Under the pieces are notes generated by a model that saw nothing but the letters and a program-made list of their open reading frames with translations, searched no databases and was not told the origin of the DNA. Below, piece after piece: positions 23,073 through 34,138 of a stretch of DNA of 51,648 bases; position 1 is the stretch's first letter; each line of letters starts with the position of its first letter. The translations under genes were made by a program, and so were the position numbers. The DNA is from Cylindrodendrum hubeiense (Eukaryota > Ascomycota > Sordariomycetes > Hypocreales > Nectriaceae), in NCBI GenBank assembly GCA_014621425.1, contig JAANBB010000291.1, positions 1-51,648 of the forward strand, given 5' to 3'.

Positions 23073-24281
23073 CCCGGGACTAGAGCATAGGCATCACAGG
23101 CCTATAGCTCAGACCTACAGTCCTAGACTACAACCCTTCTTCCTCTTCCATCTAGCAATTAAGCGGCCCTATTTGACCTATTATTTCAAGCCTGATATCC
23201 GTCAGCGGATTTTCAGGGCGGGTGTCGGTAACCCACATTTATTAACTAGCTTGGAATTCTCTAGCATTCCTATTCCTGCCTGCCGGCATTTCAAGACCTC
23301 TAGAAATCGAGATCCGTATGATAGGAATAACTGTAGATGGGAAAACCTTGTGAGAGGAGAAAACCACTGTGGCCAGCATCCATTGATCAGGGTCATCAAG
23401 CCAGAACCCTGATGCCTATAAGTAGCCCGATTCTGTGACTTCTTGCGGGCCTGGATTCACAGCCAAGATCCGTAGATCAAGGCATCTAAGACCCGGAGGT
23501 CATAGTAGCCCCAGTCCGGAGACCGAGGCAGGTGCTAAGACACAGTGGCCTTACACACCTAGGTGCCGAGGCCCGGAGGCCAAGACAGCTCAGACCCGGA
23601 GGCCTAAGCAGGTGCTAAGACACGGTGACCTTATACGCCTACGTACCGAGACGCAGAGGTCAGGGCAAAGGTCGAAGCTGAAAGGCTGTCTGTGGTCAGA
23701 GCTGGAAGGCTGTGGCCGAAGCCTTAGCCCACCTAGATTGAAGCTGGTACCGTGATTGCTGTTGGCCATGATAGCTATACCCTCTGCTGCGGTCTAGCCA
23801 GCATTACAGTAGGTATAAGAGCCGTAGTGGTGTCGGTTGGCCCCCCCAGGCCGTGCTACTTCCCTGCTGCTATTATAGCTGCCCAGGCGTTCAGGGCAAT
23901 AGGCTTCGATCATGGCCGGAGCCCTTGGGCTGCGGCCGTGGCTGCTGGGTAAAGGAAGTCAACTCTCTCAATCCTTCCTTTATTGCGGTGTTAGTACCCA
24001 AAGGGCACCCACCACAGCAGCAGCCAAATTTTGGTGGGCCTGCAAAAAATTCCACACTAGTGCTAACAGCCGCTAGTCAGGAAGAATTTTTACAGGAGAG
24101 AGTTGGGAAAGAGCCTTAAACAGATTTCCTAATGTACATTAACACACATCTACTTTTACGGAATATGTAGTGTCAAGAATAGATTTGGAATTATTAACCC
24201 CAATTTATTTACTCTGATATCACCCTGATATACTAGTATTTATTCAAAAAGCAAGATCTATAAATTATTGAATAATGTGGT
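23073..24281. other. Non-RIPed, partly repetitive DNA between the element and DLD
   Basis: The base composition returns to normal at once after the target duplication. The stretch contains an 80-bp-period duplication (next entry), a long GC-rich region rich in CCGGAGG and GCTGCTG-like words, and AT-rich DNA from about 24120, which forms the 3' flank of the dehydrogenase gene. Short open frames do not resemble known proteins. It may be the remnant of another repeat family. Confidence 0.5.
23528..23661 (+). repeat. Diverged direct duplication, 54-bp copies with 80-bp period
   Basis: Bases 23528-23581 and 23608-23661 both begin GCAGGTGCTAAGACAC and stay similar for about 54 bp; most differences are transitions. 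The short word CCGGAG recurs before and after each copy. Confidence 0.75.
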
Positions 24282-26206
24282 TTAGAACCCCATGTGCCTC
24301 GGCGCAGGACTAACATTTGAATCCTCGGGGACAGTAAACACTTTTCCGGGGTTCATGATCCACCTAAAATTGTCAGCTTCCAACTTGATTGCGTTTCCAA
24401 GCATTGATGACTTACTTTGGATCCAAAGCCTGCTTCACCAACTTCATGGTGTGGATAGTGTCAGGGCCGAGTTCATTGACCAAACAATGCTGCAGTCATT
24501 AGTCCCATAACTCAGGAAAATATCAAGGCTCGGACTAACCATCTTTCCCATGCCGATTGCATGCTCTCCAGAAACAGTTCCCTCCATCTCCAGGGCACGA
24601 TCCATCATTCGGTGGATGGCCTTTTCAACTGATGCATGAAGCGCCGGGTCTTTAGCATCGTACATTAACGCCTCATGGAAGTTACCATCGCCGACATGAC
24701 CAACAACGCTTGCGAAGATGCCCAATTCCTTTCCCTCTTTCTTGGAGATATCGACAATCTCAGCGAGCCTTGAGATGGGCACAGCCACATCTGTCGACCA
24801 AATAGTGTGTCCTTCAGGTTTAAGCGACGTCATTGTCCACAAGGCCTCCTTTCTTGCAGCCCATAGACTTGATTCTTCGTCTTTATTGTTTGCGAAGAAA
24901 TATTTTTGGGGATTGTTTGATTCGATGATATTCCTCACTTGGGAGATATCCCCATCCACTCCCTCCTTGGTTGGCCCGGAAAATTTGAGGAAGAGGGACG
25001 GGTTCTCATCCCACTGAATCTTCCGAACAGCTTCACTGCCGTGCCGATTTATGATACGCATTTGAACATCGTCCATAAGTTCTATAGCGGCAAGCGAAAT
25101 TCCTGACCGGATGAGTTTTGAGGCCGCAGAGGCAGCGTCAGCGATGCTAGCAAAAGAGACAACAGCAACGCCTGTTTCCTTGGGTATCACGGCAAGCTTA
25201 AGGGTAACTTCGGTTACGATTCCGAGTGTTCCCTCGGCACCGACAAAGAGCGAGGTCAGATTGTATCCAGCAGATGTCTTCCGAGGTCGTCGTCGAGTCT
25301 TGATGATTTGGCCATCCGCGAGGACGATTGTGAGGTTGATGACCCAATCCTTCATAGTACCGTAGCGGAACGCATTCGTACCACTACAGTTTGTAGAGAC
25401 CATTCCGCCCACAGTCGCTGTGGGTGAAGGGTCAAGGGGTAGGAATAGATGCTCGTGCTCTATCTTTTTATTAAGATCAACCCAGTTCACGCCAGGTTGC
25501 ACCACGACGTCCATATCATCAGGATGGAATGCCACAATCTTATTCATAAATGTAAGGTCAATTACGATTCCACTATATGGCGATGCGAAGTTGCCTTCGA
25601 TAGAGGAGCCGGCACCAAATGGTACTTGAACAATCAGTTTTTGTAGAATTTGCGTCGGGAATGGACACACCTATAGGCACATTGTGCTTGTTACAAATGG
25701 CTGCAGCCGTAGATACTTCCTCGGTAGTCTTTGGGTACACGATTGCCACACCGCGGCCCAGCGAGTTGCAACTTGACCAGTCTGAGTAACCGTGAGTCTC
25801 TATATCATCCTCGTCATAGCTGACGGCATCCTGGCCGAGGACAGCGTGTATCTCTCGGGCTGCCTAGAAGTTCGAGAGTCAATATTTGGCAAGCAGTTAA
25901 CCCAATCCGATACGGGGGTCTTACTGCGAGCATTCCTTTTCGATCAGCATAGTTCACCTTCGACAAGCCTCTGGGTTGAGGTATCTCTGCACGGGCCTGG
26001 CCAATCGCCACTCCAGCCGCAAAGACGATGCACACGATGGCTCCAAAACCGGCTAAGCGTGTTGTTGTATCGCGTCGCGAGTTGGCTTTGGCAGTATATA
26101 AACGGGGTAATGAGCGCCTCTCATGCATAGGTCTCGATGCAATAAAAGGGTTTGTGAGCTGCCTGTGGCAAGCTCTCAGGTTCGGTTGCCTCATAACGCG
26201 ATGCAT
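24282..26206 (-). CDS. D-lactate dehydrogenase (cytochrome), mitochondrial
   Basis: Five exons: 25925-26206, 25671-25863, 24540-25624, 24416-24489 and 24282-24363, giving 571 residues; introns are 61, 46, 50 and 52 nt, and every junction restores the family reading. The protein has an Arg-rich mitochondrial presequence, one membrane segment (LAGFGAIVCIVFAAGVAIG, about 51-69), the FAD-binding PCMH domain (NVPIVPFGAGSSIEGN; LDPSPTATVGGM; VGAEGTLGIVTEVTLKL), and the C-terminal FAD-oxidase domain (VGHVGDGNFHE; GTVSGEHAIGMGK; LDPKWIMNPGKVF). This matches DLD1-type enzymes, which oxidise D-lactate to pyruvate at the inner mitochondrial membrane and pass electrons to cytochrome c. The last small exon restores the conserved C terminus; stopping at the in-frame TAA just after LDPK would lose it. 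No RIP damage, although the dead element ends 1.2 kb away. Divergent from the Zn2Cys6 gene at 27303. Confidence 0.92.
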
Positions 26207-27302
26207 TCTGCCTCTGTAACTGGTAAGTCTAGTTGAGTATTGAGCCGTCCTTGCTTATGAGATGAAGGAAGGCTAAGCTGGTCTTCGCATTTGCTAGTAG
26301 AGGCATGGTAGGTTCTCGTCCGTGGAGATAAGACACCAGCATCGATCAGGATAACCCTGCTCAGCTCGGCTATTTCCCCGCGGCCCGGATCTGACCGGTC
26401 ACATCCGACGGATGCGGACCGGAATATGGCGCACGTTATCGCGTTTTGATAACGGTACAGGGGATAGTATGTGGGGCGATTAAGCAGATCGGCGAATCGA
26501 TGCTCTAGCACAGGATCACGTCGATACTCCGTGAGTGACGAGACTTGACGCGTCAATTCTTTACACAAATATAACAGTCTTATAGTAAGCGCATGGTCTG
26601 AAATGGCCAGGAACTGAGGCCGTTAGATTAATTAGTGGATGGGTATGTTGTTTCGGACCGGTGCAAGGGGTCCACGAGATTGAGACTAAAATGACAGTGA
26701 CTGCGCTGTTGGTCTTAACAACGCAAAATAATGCCTTTCTCAGATCATGAAGTCATGAAACAACTGTTTAGAAGTTATTTAACAGTTTAATACGTTAGAA
26801 TATAGCCGCTAAGCTACTAACATATGTTTTCAAATATATCATCCAGCGCGGAGGCAAACAGAGGTTCGAGTCTAGGGTAGCCCGTTAGCCGAGCATAATC
26901 GCATTTACAGGCAAAGTGACCGGATGTGGCATCATGTGTCCAAGCCGCGAAGGGGCGAGAGACTATAGCTAGAAGCGCCTTGGAAGATATGGCCCTGGAA
27001 AATTGAATCAATAGCCAAGTCGCATGATTACGAATCACATGTAACTTGAGCAAATCACTATCTGTGCAGCGAGCTTTCAGGCTGTATTTCAGCCCATTTT
27101 CAGGGCGCGGGGCACTCTTTATCTGACGCTAGGCCTCTCTGGGTAATCTGTATGGGGTAGCCAGATAAGCGGTAGGATCGGCATCTGCTCCTGCGAGGAG
27201 ACGACTTCCCCAGCTTTTTACGGATTGGTTTAACCGTCACCTTTACATCTCGGGCCTACCAGCGTTGCTTTGCATTTCCTGGGACCTCTAGTCTTTCATG
27301 AA
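26207..27302. other. Divergent intergenic region between DLD and Zn2Cys6 gene 1
   Basis: It should hold the promoters of both genes. A GC-rich cluster of CCG/CGG triplets spans about 26380-26422 (next entry). No convincing gene; short frames at 26191-26568 and 26817-27053 lack support. Confidence 0.55.
26405..26422 (+). promoter_or_regulatory. CCGACGGATGCGGACCGG motif, copy 2
   Basis: This 18-bp string joins the two halves seen separately at 8425-8436 and 8447-8462. It lies about 200 bp upstream of the DLD start and about 880 bp from the regulator gene. The CGG triplets and nearby ACCGGT suggest a Zn2Cys6 target or a repeat relic; function unproven. Confidence 0.35.
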
Positions 27303-29700
27303 ATGGAGACATACGAGCCGCGAGACGAGAGACCGCTGAAGCGCACCCGTCAAGCGTGTGACTCGTGTCGGTAGGTGGATGTACGATCACGCCGGGATCT
27401 CGCTGATGGTGTGACAGACGGAAGAAATCCAAGTGTTCCGGCGAGCGACCCGTCTGTGCCACATGTGATAGACTGCGACGATCATGCTCTTATACCCTGG
27501 AGCATCACTACGCCTTCTACACAGAGCAGGACCAACCACGCGGAACCTCGCATGATGGCAGCGAGGCGCCTGTGTGTTCAGGACATGCCGAATCAGAAAG
27601 AAGATGGGTAACATGCACTTTTTAACCCCGATGAGCGACCAAAGCTGAAACCTACGCAGCAAAATCGCATCGAGTCGTTGGAGTCAACCTTGGCTGAGGT
27701 GGTACAGGGCCTGAGAAGCGGCATGTCACCACGGACGCCATCCACAGCTTCTCGCCGGAACCGAAGCCTCGCACCCAACAGTCCATCTTTGTCTCAGTCA
27801 ACTCCAGCTGGGGCAACATCAACAGATCAGTCTCCATTAAATGGATCATTGACGAAGCCTGTTATGCCGTCTTGGGATACTGTCACGGCTATGGTAGAGG
27901 TCTACTTGATTTACTGTGACTCTCAACCCCTGCCGCTGTTTCATCGAGAGACCTTCGTATCATCCTTTACTGGCCGCGACCCTGAGCTAGTGTATGCAGT
28001 TCTGGCTTTGGCCTCCAGGTTCTCAGAAAAATTACCGCCTGGTCAACATGACTGCCACATTGACGTCAAAGGTTTCACCGATGCTGCTCATCAATTGGTC
28101 ATGTCTCGGATGGTTTCACGACGTGTGGAGTTATCAACGTTGCAGACGTTGGTCTTGCTGGCATTTGACGAACTGAACAGTGAGTGCAATGATCTTCCAA
28201 TTTCTTGTGTATATTTCATGCGTGCCGGGTTTGCTAATGCTTAGCTTAGATGGAGACCTAGATCAATGCCGGGTACACTGTTCTATGGCAATGGCACTTG
28301 CTCAGTGTGCACAATTACACCGAGACATGCCTGGTAATAGGAATGAGCAGATAGTGGACGAGCGACGGCGGTGTTATTGGAGCATCGTCCTCCTCCATCG
28401 TCTACTTGGAGAACAAGTCCCTATGTGCTTCGACCAATCAACCCAACCAACACCCGTATTTCCTATGAGTGCCTCCTCACCCCCAGCCGTGGCAGCAAGT
28501 CCGGAAGCCCAGCGTCTAGTTACATCTATGCGTATGGACGAAGAACAGGGAATCATATCGGTTGTTATTCGATTGAGTGAGGTATGGTCTATGGCGCAGG
28601 TCTATGTAAAGAGTCAAAGATCGTCAGCACGGGGTCTTGCCCCATGGTCCCACCAGTCTGAGTATTCCAAGGCCCTAACAGCACTCATGGATCTTGGACA
28701 GAAGTTACCCCCGATTCACAGATACCGCTTTATCCGCCTCTCAAGCATCACGAATAGGGAACTTGAGGATTCTAGAGAATACTGGGGTCCCTGGTTTCTC
28801 AGTCGCTTTCTCTACCACACCTCCATGTGCATCCTCAACCACCCAATCCTCATCATGCTCCAACTACAAGGTAGCAGAGACGTGTCAGAGGTATTCCTAC
28901 AACAAACATTCTTCTCCCTATCACACCATACGTCGTGGATCCTCCACTTCATCGAGTTTATGGAATCCAGGCAATTTTATGTTTCAGATCCCATCATTGG
29001 CCACTGCGCAGCAGTCGCGGCAACAATTGAGCTCCACCAGAGCTTCTTAGAAGACGAGCCATCAGCGCGAAAAAAGAAAAAGCAGGGCTATGAACAATGC
29101 CTGAGATTCATACTCGAAATGCGTCATCAATGGCCGCATATGGAACGAATTGTGAGTCGCAGACTAAATGCCGCCCGATCGTTGGGGCGCTAACAGATTG
29201 GACAGGCCAGGAAACTTCAAAGTCTTGCAGAAACCATGTCAGTTTCGTACGAGACTACCCTCACCCGACAAAGTAATAATATCTCAATTGACATTTCCGG
29301 CTTCTTTGGGATTCTGGACTTTTCCGTGTTTTGTTCCTCAGCCAGGCAAACAGACACAAACCACTGCATATTCGGCTCCACACTGGCATTTCACTCAACT
29401 CCCCAGTCGCAGAATCAAGCCAATCTCGCGCGCTTGCCATCCATCACGGCAATAGAACGCACCGAGGCCTCGACGGTGCGAACCAATGCACCCGCAGCAA
29501 TGGATGGCCCAGACTTTCAGCCTGACAGAGTTCATGAATCTTCCAATTCTCAAGCCGTTGGCGATGAACTGCTGTTGCCACATGACCAATTCAATGATAT
29601 GTTGCTTCCGGCTGATCAGTTCTTTGGTGGTTATGCCCACGACGCGAGCGCTTGGGATTTGATGCTTGGGACATCTACCATACATAATCCATTTACCTAA
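27303..29700 (+). CDS. Zn(II)2Cys6 transcription factor 1 (Fungal_trans type)
   Basis: Exons 27303-27370, 27418-27607, 27660-28179, 28250-29151 and 29197-29700 give 727 residues, or 704 if a further in-frame 69-nt intron (29273-29341, GTAATA...CTCAG) is removed. Joining exons 1 and 2 creates the zinc cluster C-x2-C-x6-C-x6-C-x2-C-x6-C (CDSCRRKKSKCSG... to RRSC), starting about residue 19. A short coiled-coil-like linker follows (NRIESLESTLAEVV). PLPLFHRETF and the helical middle region match the fungal-specific TF domain. The C-terminal ~100 residues are acidic and rich in Asp, Pro and Gln, as in activation domains. The intron splitting the zinc cluster is typical. The ATG at 27303 is used because the one at 27298 is out of frame. 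The target genes are unknown; the divergent D-lactate dehydrogenase is the nearest candidate. Confidence 0.88.
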
Positions 29701-30725
29701 AAGTCTGGAGCGCCGAAGACAGGATATTTTGTTTATGACGGGGATTCTCACCGTAGCCTTGACGACGCTGGTATCGAATCTATGCCTTCTCAAAGAATTG
29801 AATACCCCAGAAAAGCATCTGTAATGGCCTACTGAATTTCCTGTGTGCACTTTTTCAACTTGGGAATCCGGGAGACATTGGGCGCGAGTGGAACGCCGAG
29901 ATCTGGAAAGAGGGATTGGGGCCTGCCTGCGGAGCTGAGCGATTCCATCACGCCTAGTTTCTCACCACTCGCTTTGGATATTGGCGTGAGAGCTATTCTG
30001 GTGAGAATCGTATTTCTGAATCGAAGGGTTGAATGAAGGAACAAGGTCAGCAGCACGATATTGCATCGCAACTGGGGCATGATGCAGCACTGCATGGACT
30101 TCGATCTTTCTTCTGACAGATACGATTATTGTAAGAATATATACTGAGATATTCCTACTTAATGCCGGAGAGGACGTAGAAAATGCTGGTCGGCAGTAAA
30201 TCCGACGGCGCAGCCTTCTTCGCTGCTAGCTTGCCATTCGCCTGCGGGGCCGGCTTCGGACCGCATCCGATCCGCCAGATCCCTGCCTAACCGAGCCACT
30301 AATTTCTGTTGTCCGTTGAGTTACTACTCTTTTGATGTATTTAACTTGAGAGGAGAAAGCCAAGTATTGTAGCTCTATTGCCCTAAGTCGGGTTGATATG
30401 CTGATTTACTTGTCGATACCTCCTGTCTCTAGCGGTTGCACTATCACGAGAGCCGGGCTGCCAGTCTGAGTGCCTGTGAAAGGGCGCCTCGTTGGAAAGC
30501 CGATAGATGATATCCGTGCCATGAGAATACATGAAACTGAGCTGATTTCTATCGTGCTACTGGGTTTGTCTCTAGCACCATTGCTCATTATCGAGTCGGA
30601 GAGATTGAGGCGATTGCGAGAGCCAGTATAGATGCAAGGGCAGCTATCTGATAAAATTCCTGTCATTGCTTGCACCGGGCACGAGCACGGTCTGGGGTAT
30701 TGGTGTATGCGACATCGTGCTGGTA
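29701..30725. other. Convergent intergenic region between regulator 1 and PLD-like gene
   Basis: Both flanking genes end here, so little promoter content is expected. The third copy of the CGGATGCG motif lies inside (next entry). The short minus frame at 30406-30813 overlaps the PLD-like 3' end and looks spurious. Confidence 0.5.
30256..30276 (-). promoter_or_regulatory. Inverted CGGATGCGG motif, copy 3
   Basis: On the minus strand this reads GGCGGATCGGATGCGGTCC, related to the strings at 8447-8462 and 26405-26422. It lies between two convergent gene ends, which argues against a promoter role and for a dispersed-repeat relic. Confidence 0.3.
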
Positions 30726-32654
30726 TCAAAAAGCAATCGGAAGTAGCGCTGAGTACATGGAATGTCCACCCGGGATCATGGCCGCATTGAGACACCACGT
30801 GAGAAGACCGCATAACGAAACCAACAGCATGATCTGGTGCTTCAACGGGCTGGCTGACTGGGAAACGTATTTCCCGGTGGTAAAGGGTGTTGGCGCCTTA
30901 ATACCCAGACTATAAGCCCGAGTGCGCAAGTCGTCAATCTGCGTGCGCACGCTCACCGCCGCGTCACCGTTGAGCAGAACGCCATTCTCAAATGACCGAC
31001 CCTGGTGCAGCATATTGCGCTGGGTTGGCCATAAATACGACGTGCCAAGATATGCAGTTTTGCCGTCGGCAATGATGGTGTTCCAGTGCGGGCGCGGCTC
31101 CCACCAGCTCGAGTCCTCGAGTCGCAGGTTGGGATATAGTACCAGGGCGTCCATCAAAAGTTTGATCGAGACCGGGTCGAGCTCGCGCACTTGGATCGTC
31201 ACGTCGACGCCGTTCGCGACGCGATCGAGTAGCATCTGGGTCATCACGGGATCGACTAGCTCAGATATGCTAACGAACAGCTCACGCGAAGCGCCCCGGA
31301 TCAGGGCATCCTGCACACGGCTGATATAAGTCAACCCAGCGACTGGGTCATTAATAACCACGCCACAACTCGCAAGCTCGGCGGCCAGCTCGGCACGGCG
31401 CTCGGGGGTCGCATCGCCTCGTATAGCCTCGTTGGTATAGCGCTGGAACAACACGGCTGCAGTTGGTGGTAACTCAATAGAGAAGTCGCCCTTATTGATT
31501 GGCCATGTATCCATAACGGCGCCGGTGCTGAAAAGTACCTCATGGTCGATCACGATGCCCTTGGCGTGCATCACTTGGCGTGTTGGGCCGTCGACGCCTG
31601 TGAAGGTGTCGACAAAGATGCGGTTGCTAGCCAGGATATCAATATAGGTGCGGAACTCAGGCGTCTCCTGAAAGTCTGTTGGCCCTAGCTTGGATACGAC
31701 AATGGTCATGTTGGCATTCGGGTTCTGGTGCCGGAAGTCGACCAGCGCAGAGAGCACACCACTGGCGTCGCCCTGGTTGCTCATAGAAAGGTTTAGCAGC
31801 GTCAACTGGCGCGGCTTTTCACTTGGCGTATCGGGCTGGGCGTGGTCGCGTATGAAGTCCTCAAAGACGGCGAGGTGATCGGCGCCATTGGTCAGCAGCG
31901 GCATCTCGCCGGCCGGAAGAGTGCCGAAGAGTGGGTCCTGGATCGGCCCGCCGTCCGGGTCGGCTCCGACGCTCGTGGCCCGACTGCGGAGCTGATCTTC
32001 ACAGAATAGGAACATGTCGACGTCGAAGCTGGAGCCAAAGTCTAGTGACTCAATTGTTTTGTAGCGCGGCGCAATCTCGGTTGGGCTAATTGCAATTTGC
32101 AGTGAACTACCGTCGCGATCCACGCCCGTTGCCATAAGTCGGCCGCCATTATCGACACTGATGCTGTACGGGCCTTCGAGCTCCCGATCGTACAGCCGGG
32201 CCTCGAAGCGGTGACCAGGGCGAAGTGAAATCCCTACTGTGGCCTGAGACGCTACTGGTTCCATGCGTATGATGCCGTGCTTCACTGGGCCTAGCTTATG
32301 TTCGCCTTTGGCGCTGGGAAACTTCACGCGTCTTGTCTTGGCGCCAGTGATGGTTCGTGTCTTTGCTGTATGCGGATCCACCAGCTTGAGAACCGCGTCC
32401 GACGGGCCAGTTACGGCTTCGAGCGAGATCACCCGCCAACAAACTCCATCGAGCATCGCCGGCCCGCCGGTGAAGCACTCAATTCGCATGTCCCGGTGCA
32501 TCGCACACTGATCGCGCAACAGCAGGTCGCTCTCGGGACCAACGCCTATAACATCGTGAGGCCGGCCTCCGTAATCGACTGGCTCGGGCACGCGAGCACG
32601 CTCCTCGCGTGACCGCGCGTAGGGTGGCAACATCGGGTAAGAACAAGGGGTCAT
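30726..32654 (-). CDS. Phospholipase D-like protein with one degenerate HKD motif
   Basis: A single exon encodes 642 residues from the ATG at 32654. The frame continues 48 codons upstream, but only to a TTG. The N-terminal ~250 residues match nothing I recognise. A PLD-type fold follows: HKD motif 1 is intact (MHAKGIVID; His 363, Lys 365, Asp 370), whereas the equivalent second motif reads HWNTIIAD (His 523, Asn 525, Asp 530), with Lys replaced by Asn. Active PLD enzymes normally pair two HKD motifs, so this copy may be inactive, may work as a homodimer, or may use a different chemistry. The C terminus has a hydrophobic stretch (IMLLVSLCGLLTWCLNAAMI) that could anchor it to a membrane. There are no introns and GC is higher than in neighbouring genes, a hint but not proof of foreign origin. 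Substrate (phospholipid or nucleic acid) unknown. Confidence 0.75.
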   Translation of the reverse strand: MTPCSYPMLPPYARSREERARVPEPVDYGGRPHDVIGVGPESDLLLRDQCAMHRDMRIECFTGGPAMLDGVCWRVISLEAVTGPSDAVLKLVDPHTAKTRTITGAKTRRVKFPSAKGEHKLGPVKHGIIRMEPVASQATVGISLRPGHRFEARLYDRELEGPYSISVDNGGRLMATGVDRDGSSLQIAISPTEIAPRYKTIESLDFGSSFDVDMFLFCEDQLRSRATSVGADPDGGPIQDPLFGTLPAGEMPLLTNGADHLAVFEDFIRDHAQPDTPSEKPRQLTLLNLSMSNQGDASGVLSALVDFRHQNPNANMTIVVSKLGPTDFQETPEFRTYIDILASNRIFVDTFTGVDGPTRQVMHAKGIVIDHEVLFSTGAVMDTWPINKGDFSIELPPTAAVLFQRYTNEAIRGDATPERRAELAAELASCGVVINDPVAGLTYISRVQDALIRGASRELFVSISELVDPVMTQMLLDRVANGVDVTIQVRELDPVSIKLLMDALVLYPNLRLEDSSWWEPRPHWNTIIADGKTAYLGTSYLWPTQRNMLHQGRSFENGVLLNGDAAVSVRTQIDDLRTRAYSLGIKAPTPFTTGKYVSQSASPLKHQIMLLVSLCGLLTWCLNAAMIPGGHSMYSALLPIAF

Positions 32655-34138
32655 GAAGTCATGAGGTCCCACCAAGATAATTAAGCCTTGGTTATAATGG
32701 ATGATCGTGAGCAGAAGATGAGGCCGATCTGATACAACCCTGTAAGTCGCATCTATATATCTTCGTGTCCTTGAGTGCTCTATTTTATCTTTTCTCAAAT
32801 AGACCTGCGCTACGCACTCAAGGCACTACGTAGTAACTGAGACATGCTTTGATCGACATGGCCTAGCGCTTCACCGCTTCAGCCGAGCCATACGGCGGCA
32901 CGAGAATTTCATGGGGCACAAGTACTATTGTGTGGCTAAATACCATAACTGTACTACGTAGCATGCCAAAGCCAATGACCTCTAAAAGCTGCACTACTAC
33001 TACGAGCCGTGCCGTGCCGTGTCCGTGGCTGCGTCATGCATATTCTAGTGCTGTTATTTAAACCGGAAGCTCCAGCCGAGTTTCCCTGTTCCCGCGCTCC
33101 CCAGCCAGTAAGAGGATGGAACTGCGACCGAAGATTTGAAATCCCATCTTGGGATGCACACGACCAATATCTTAACAGGGGTATGTTATTAGCTAGTCCG
33201 ATGATGTCACGTCGACCCTCTTTCTGCCTACTGCACCGCTTCTAAGCACCTTTACCGCCGTCCTTTGTCTCTTGCTATCTGATGCAATGGCTACACTACT
33301 GGCTTGGATGAAACCATAAGCAGTTATCCCAGAAATGTGGAAACGAAGGTTTGGGGCAAACCGGGTCGGAGCAACTACGGCTGAGACCTTGTGAGACTAT
33401 ATACATATTTTTGAGCTGAGCTGAGTCACTAAGAAGGGGCACTAATAGATGGCTTGTCTGTATAATTACGGGTCCGCGGAGCAGAAGCCGCCAACAAGCC
33501 GTGCCTACGTCGGCGGCGACATTTTACGTTTTACAGAGACACGGTAATTGTCAACCACGCATTTCCATACCAGACGCTGTTTTGTGAAACTGTATGGGAA
33601 GACTATGACGTAATTTTGGAGGCTCTGGAGGCCTTAGTTCAGTGTCCCTCCCCCTTCCACATCATCTATTGGTTCTCATGTACTCAAATAATGGCCCGTG
33701 TATGGATGTACCCGACACGATCGTGACATGGTGGCAAAGACAGGAATGAAGAAAATAGCCATCAGAGCATTCTCCGCTTTTCGGTGTAACTTTTAGTGAT
33801 TTCCATCCCTTGTCTCCGCTTCCCCGCATTGTGTTCGCCAATCCAACACGATTCTCATTCCCTTTTGTCGATGTCGATGTCGTAATTTTGGGCTGTGAGT
33901 CAATTTGCTACCTCGGCACACGATCAAGTGATCACAGTAGATTTCTCCACCGGGGCTTCCAGCATCTTACACTACCCACTTGATCGGCGATCTCCCCACG
34001 CCTCCCAACCACCCCGGGAGACCACAATGACGACCTCGTGTCGCGCTGTCCCTCCCAATTAACTACTTTGCCCTTGAGCAGAGAATCCCATAAAGAAAAC
34101 AGTCCATTTCTCCCTACATTATACACTTCGCTAGCCTG
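32655..34138. other. Intergenic region between PLD-like and HET gene 1
   Basis: It contains the PLD-like promoter on the right side of that gene and the HET gene 3' flank. Short simple repeats are visible (GTGCC run near 33007-33022, GAGCTGAGCTGAG near 33414, TGTCGA repeats near 33867). No gene is supported. Confidence 0.55.

Noticed and set aside
10160..24119. Shared GAAAGAGCCTTAAA on both sides of the retroelement (near 10174 and 24106)
   Set aside because: It lies at unequal distance from the element ends and does not extend; the GTAC duplication at the exact borders is the real target repeat.
26860..26892. GGTTCGAGTCTAGGG resembling a tRNA T-arm
   Set aside because: The stem bases do not pair, and no acceptor or anticodon arms can be drawn around it.
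30406..30813. Minus-strand 135-residue open frame
   Set aside because: It overlaps the end of the PLD-like gene in another frame and shows no coding features.
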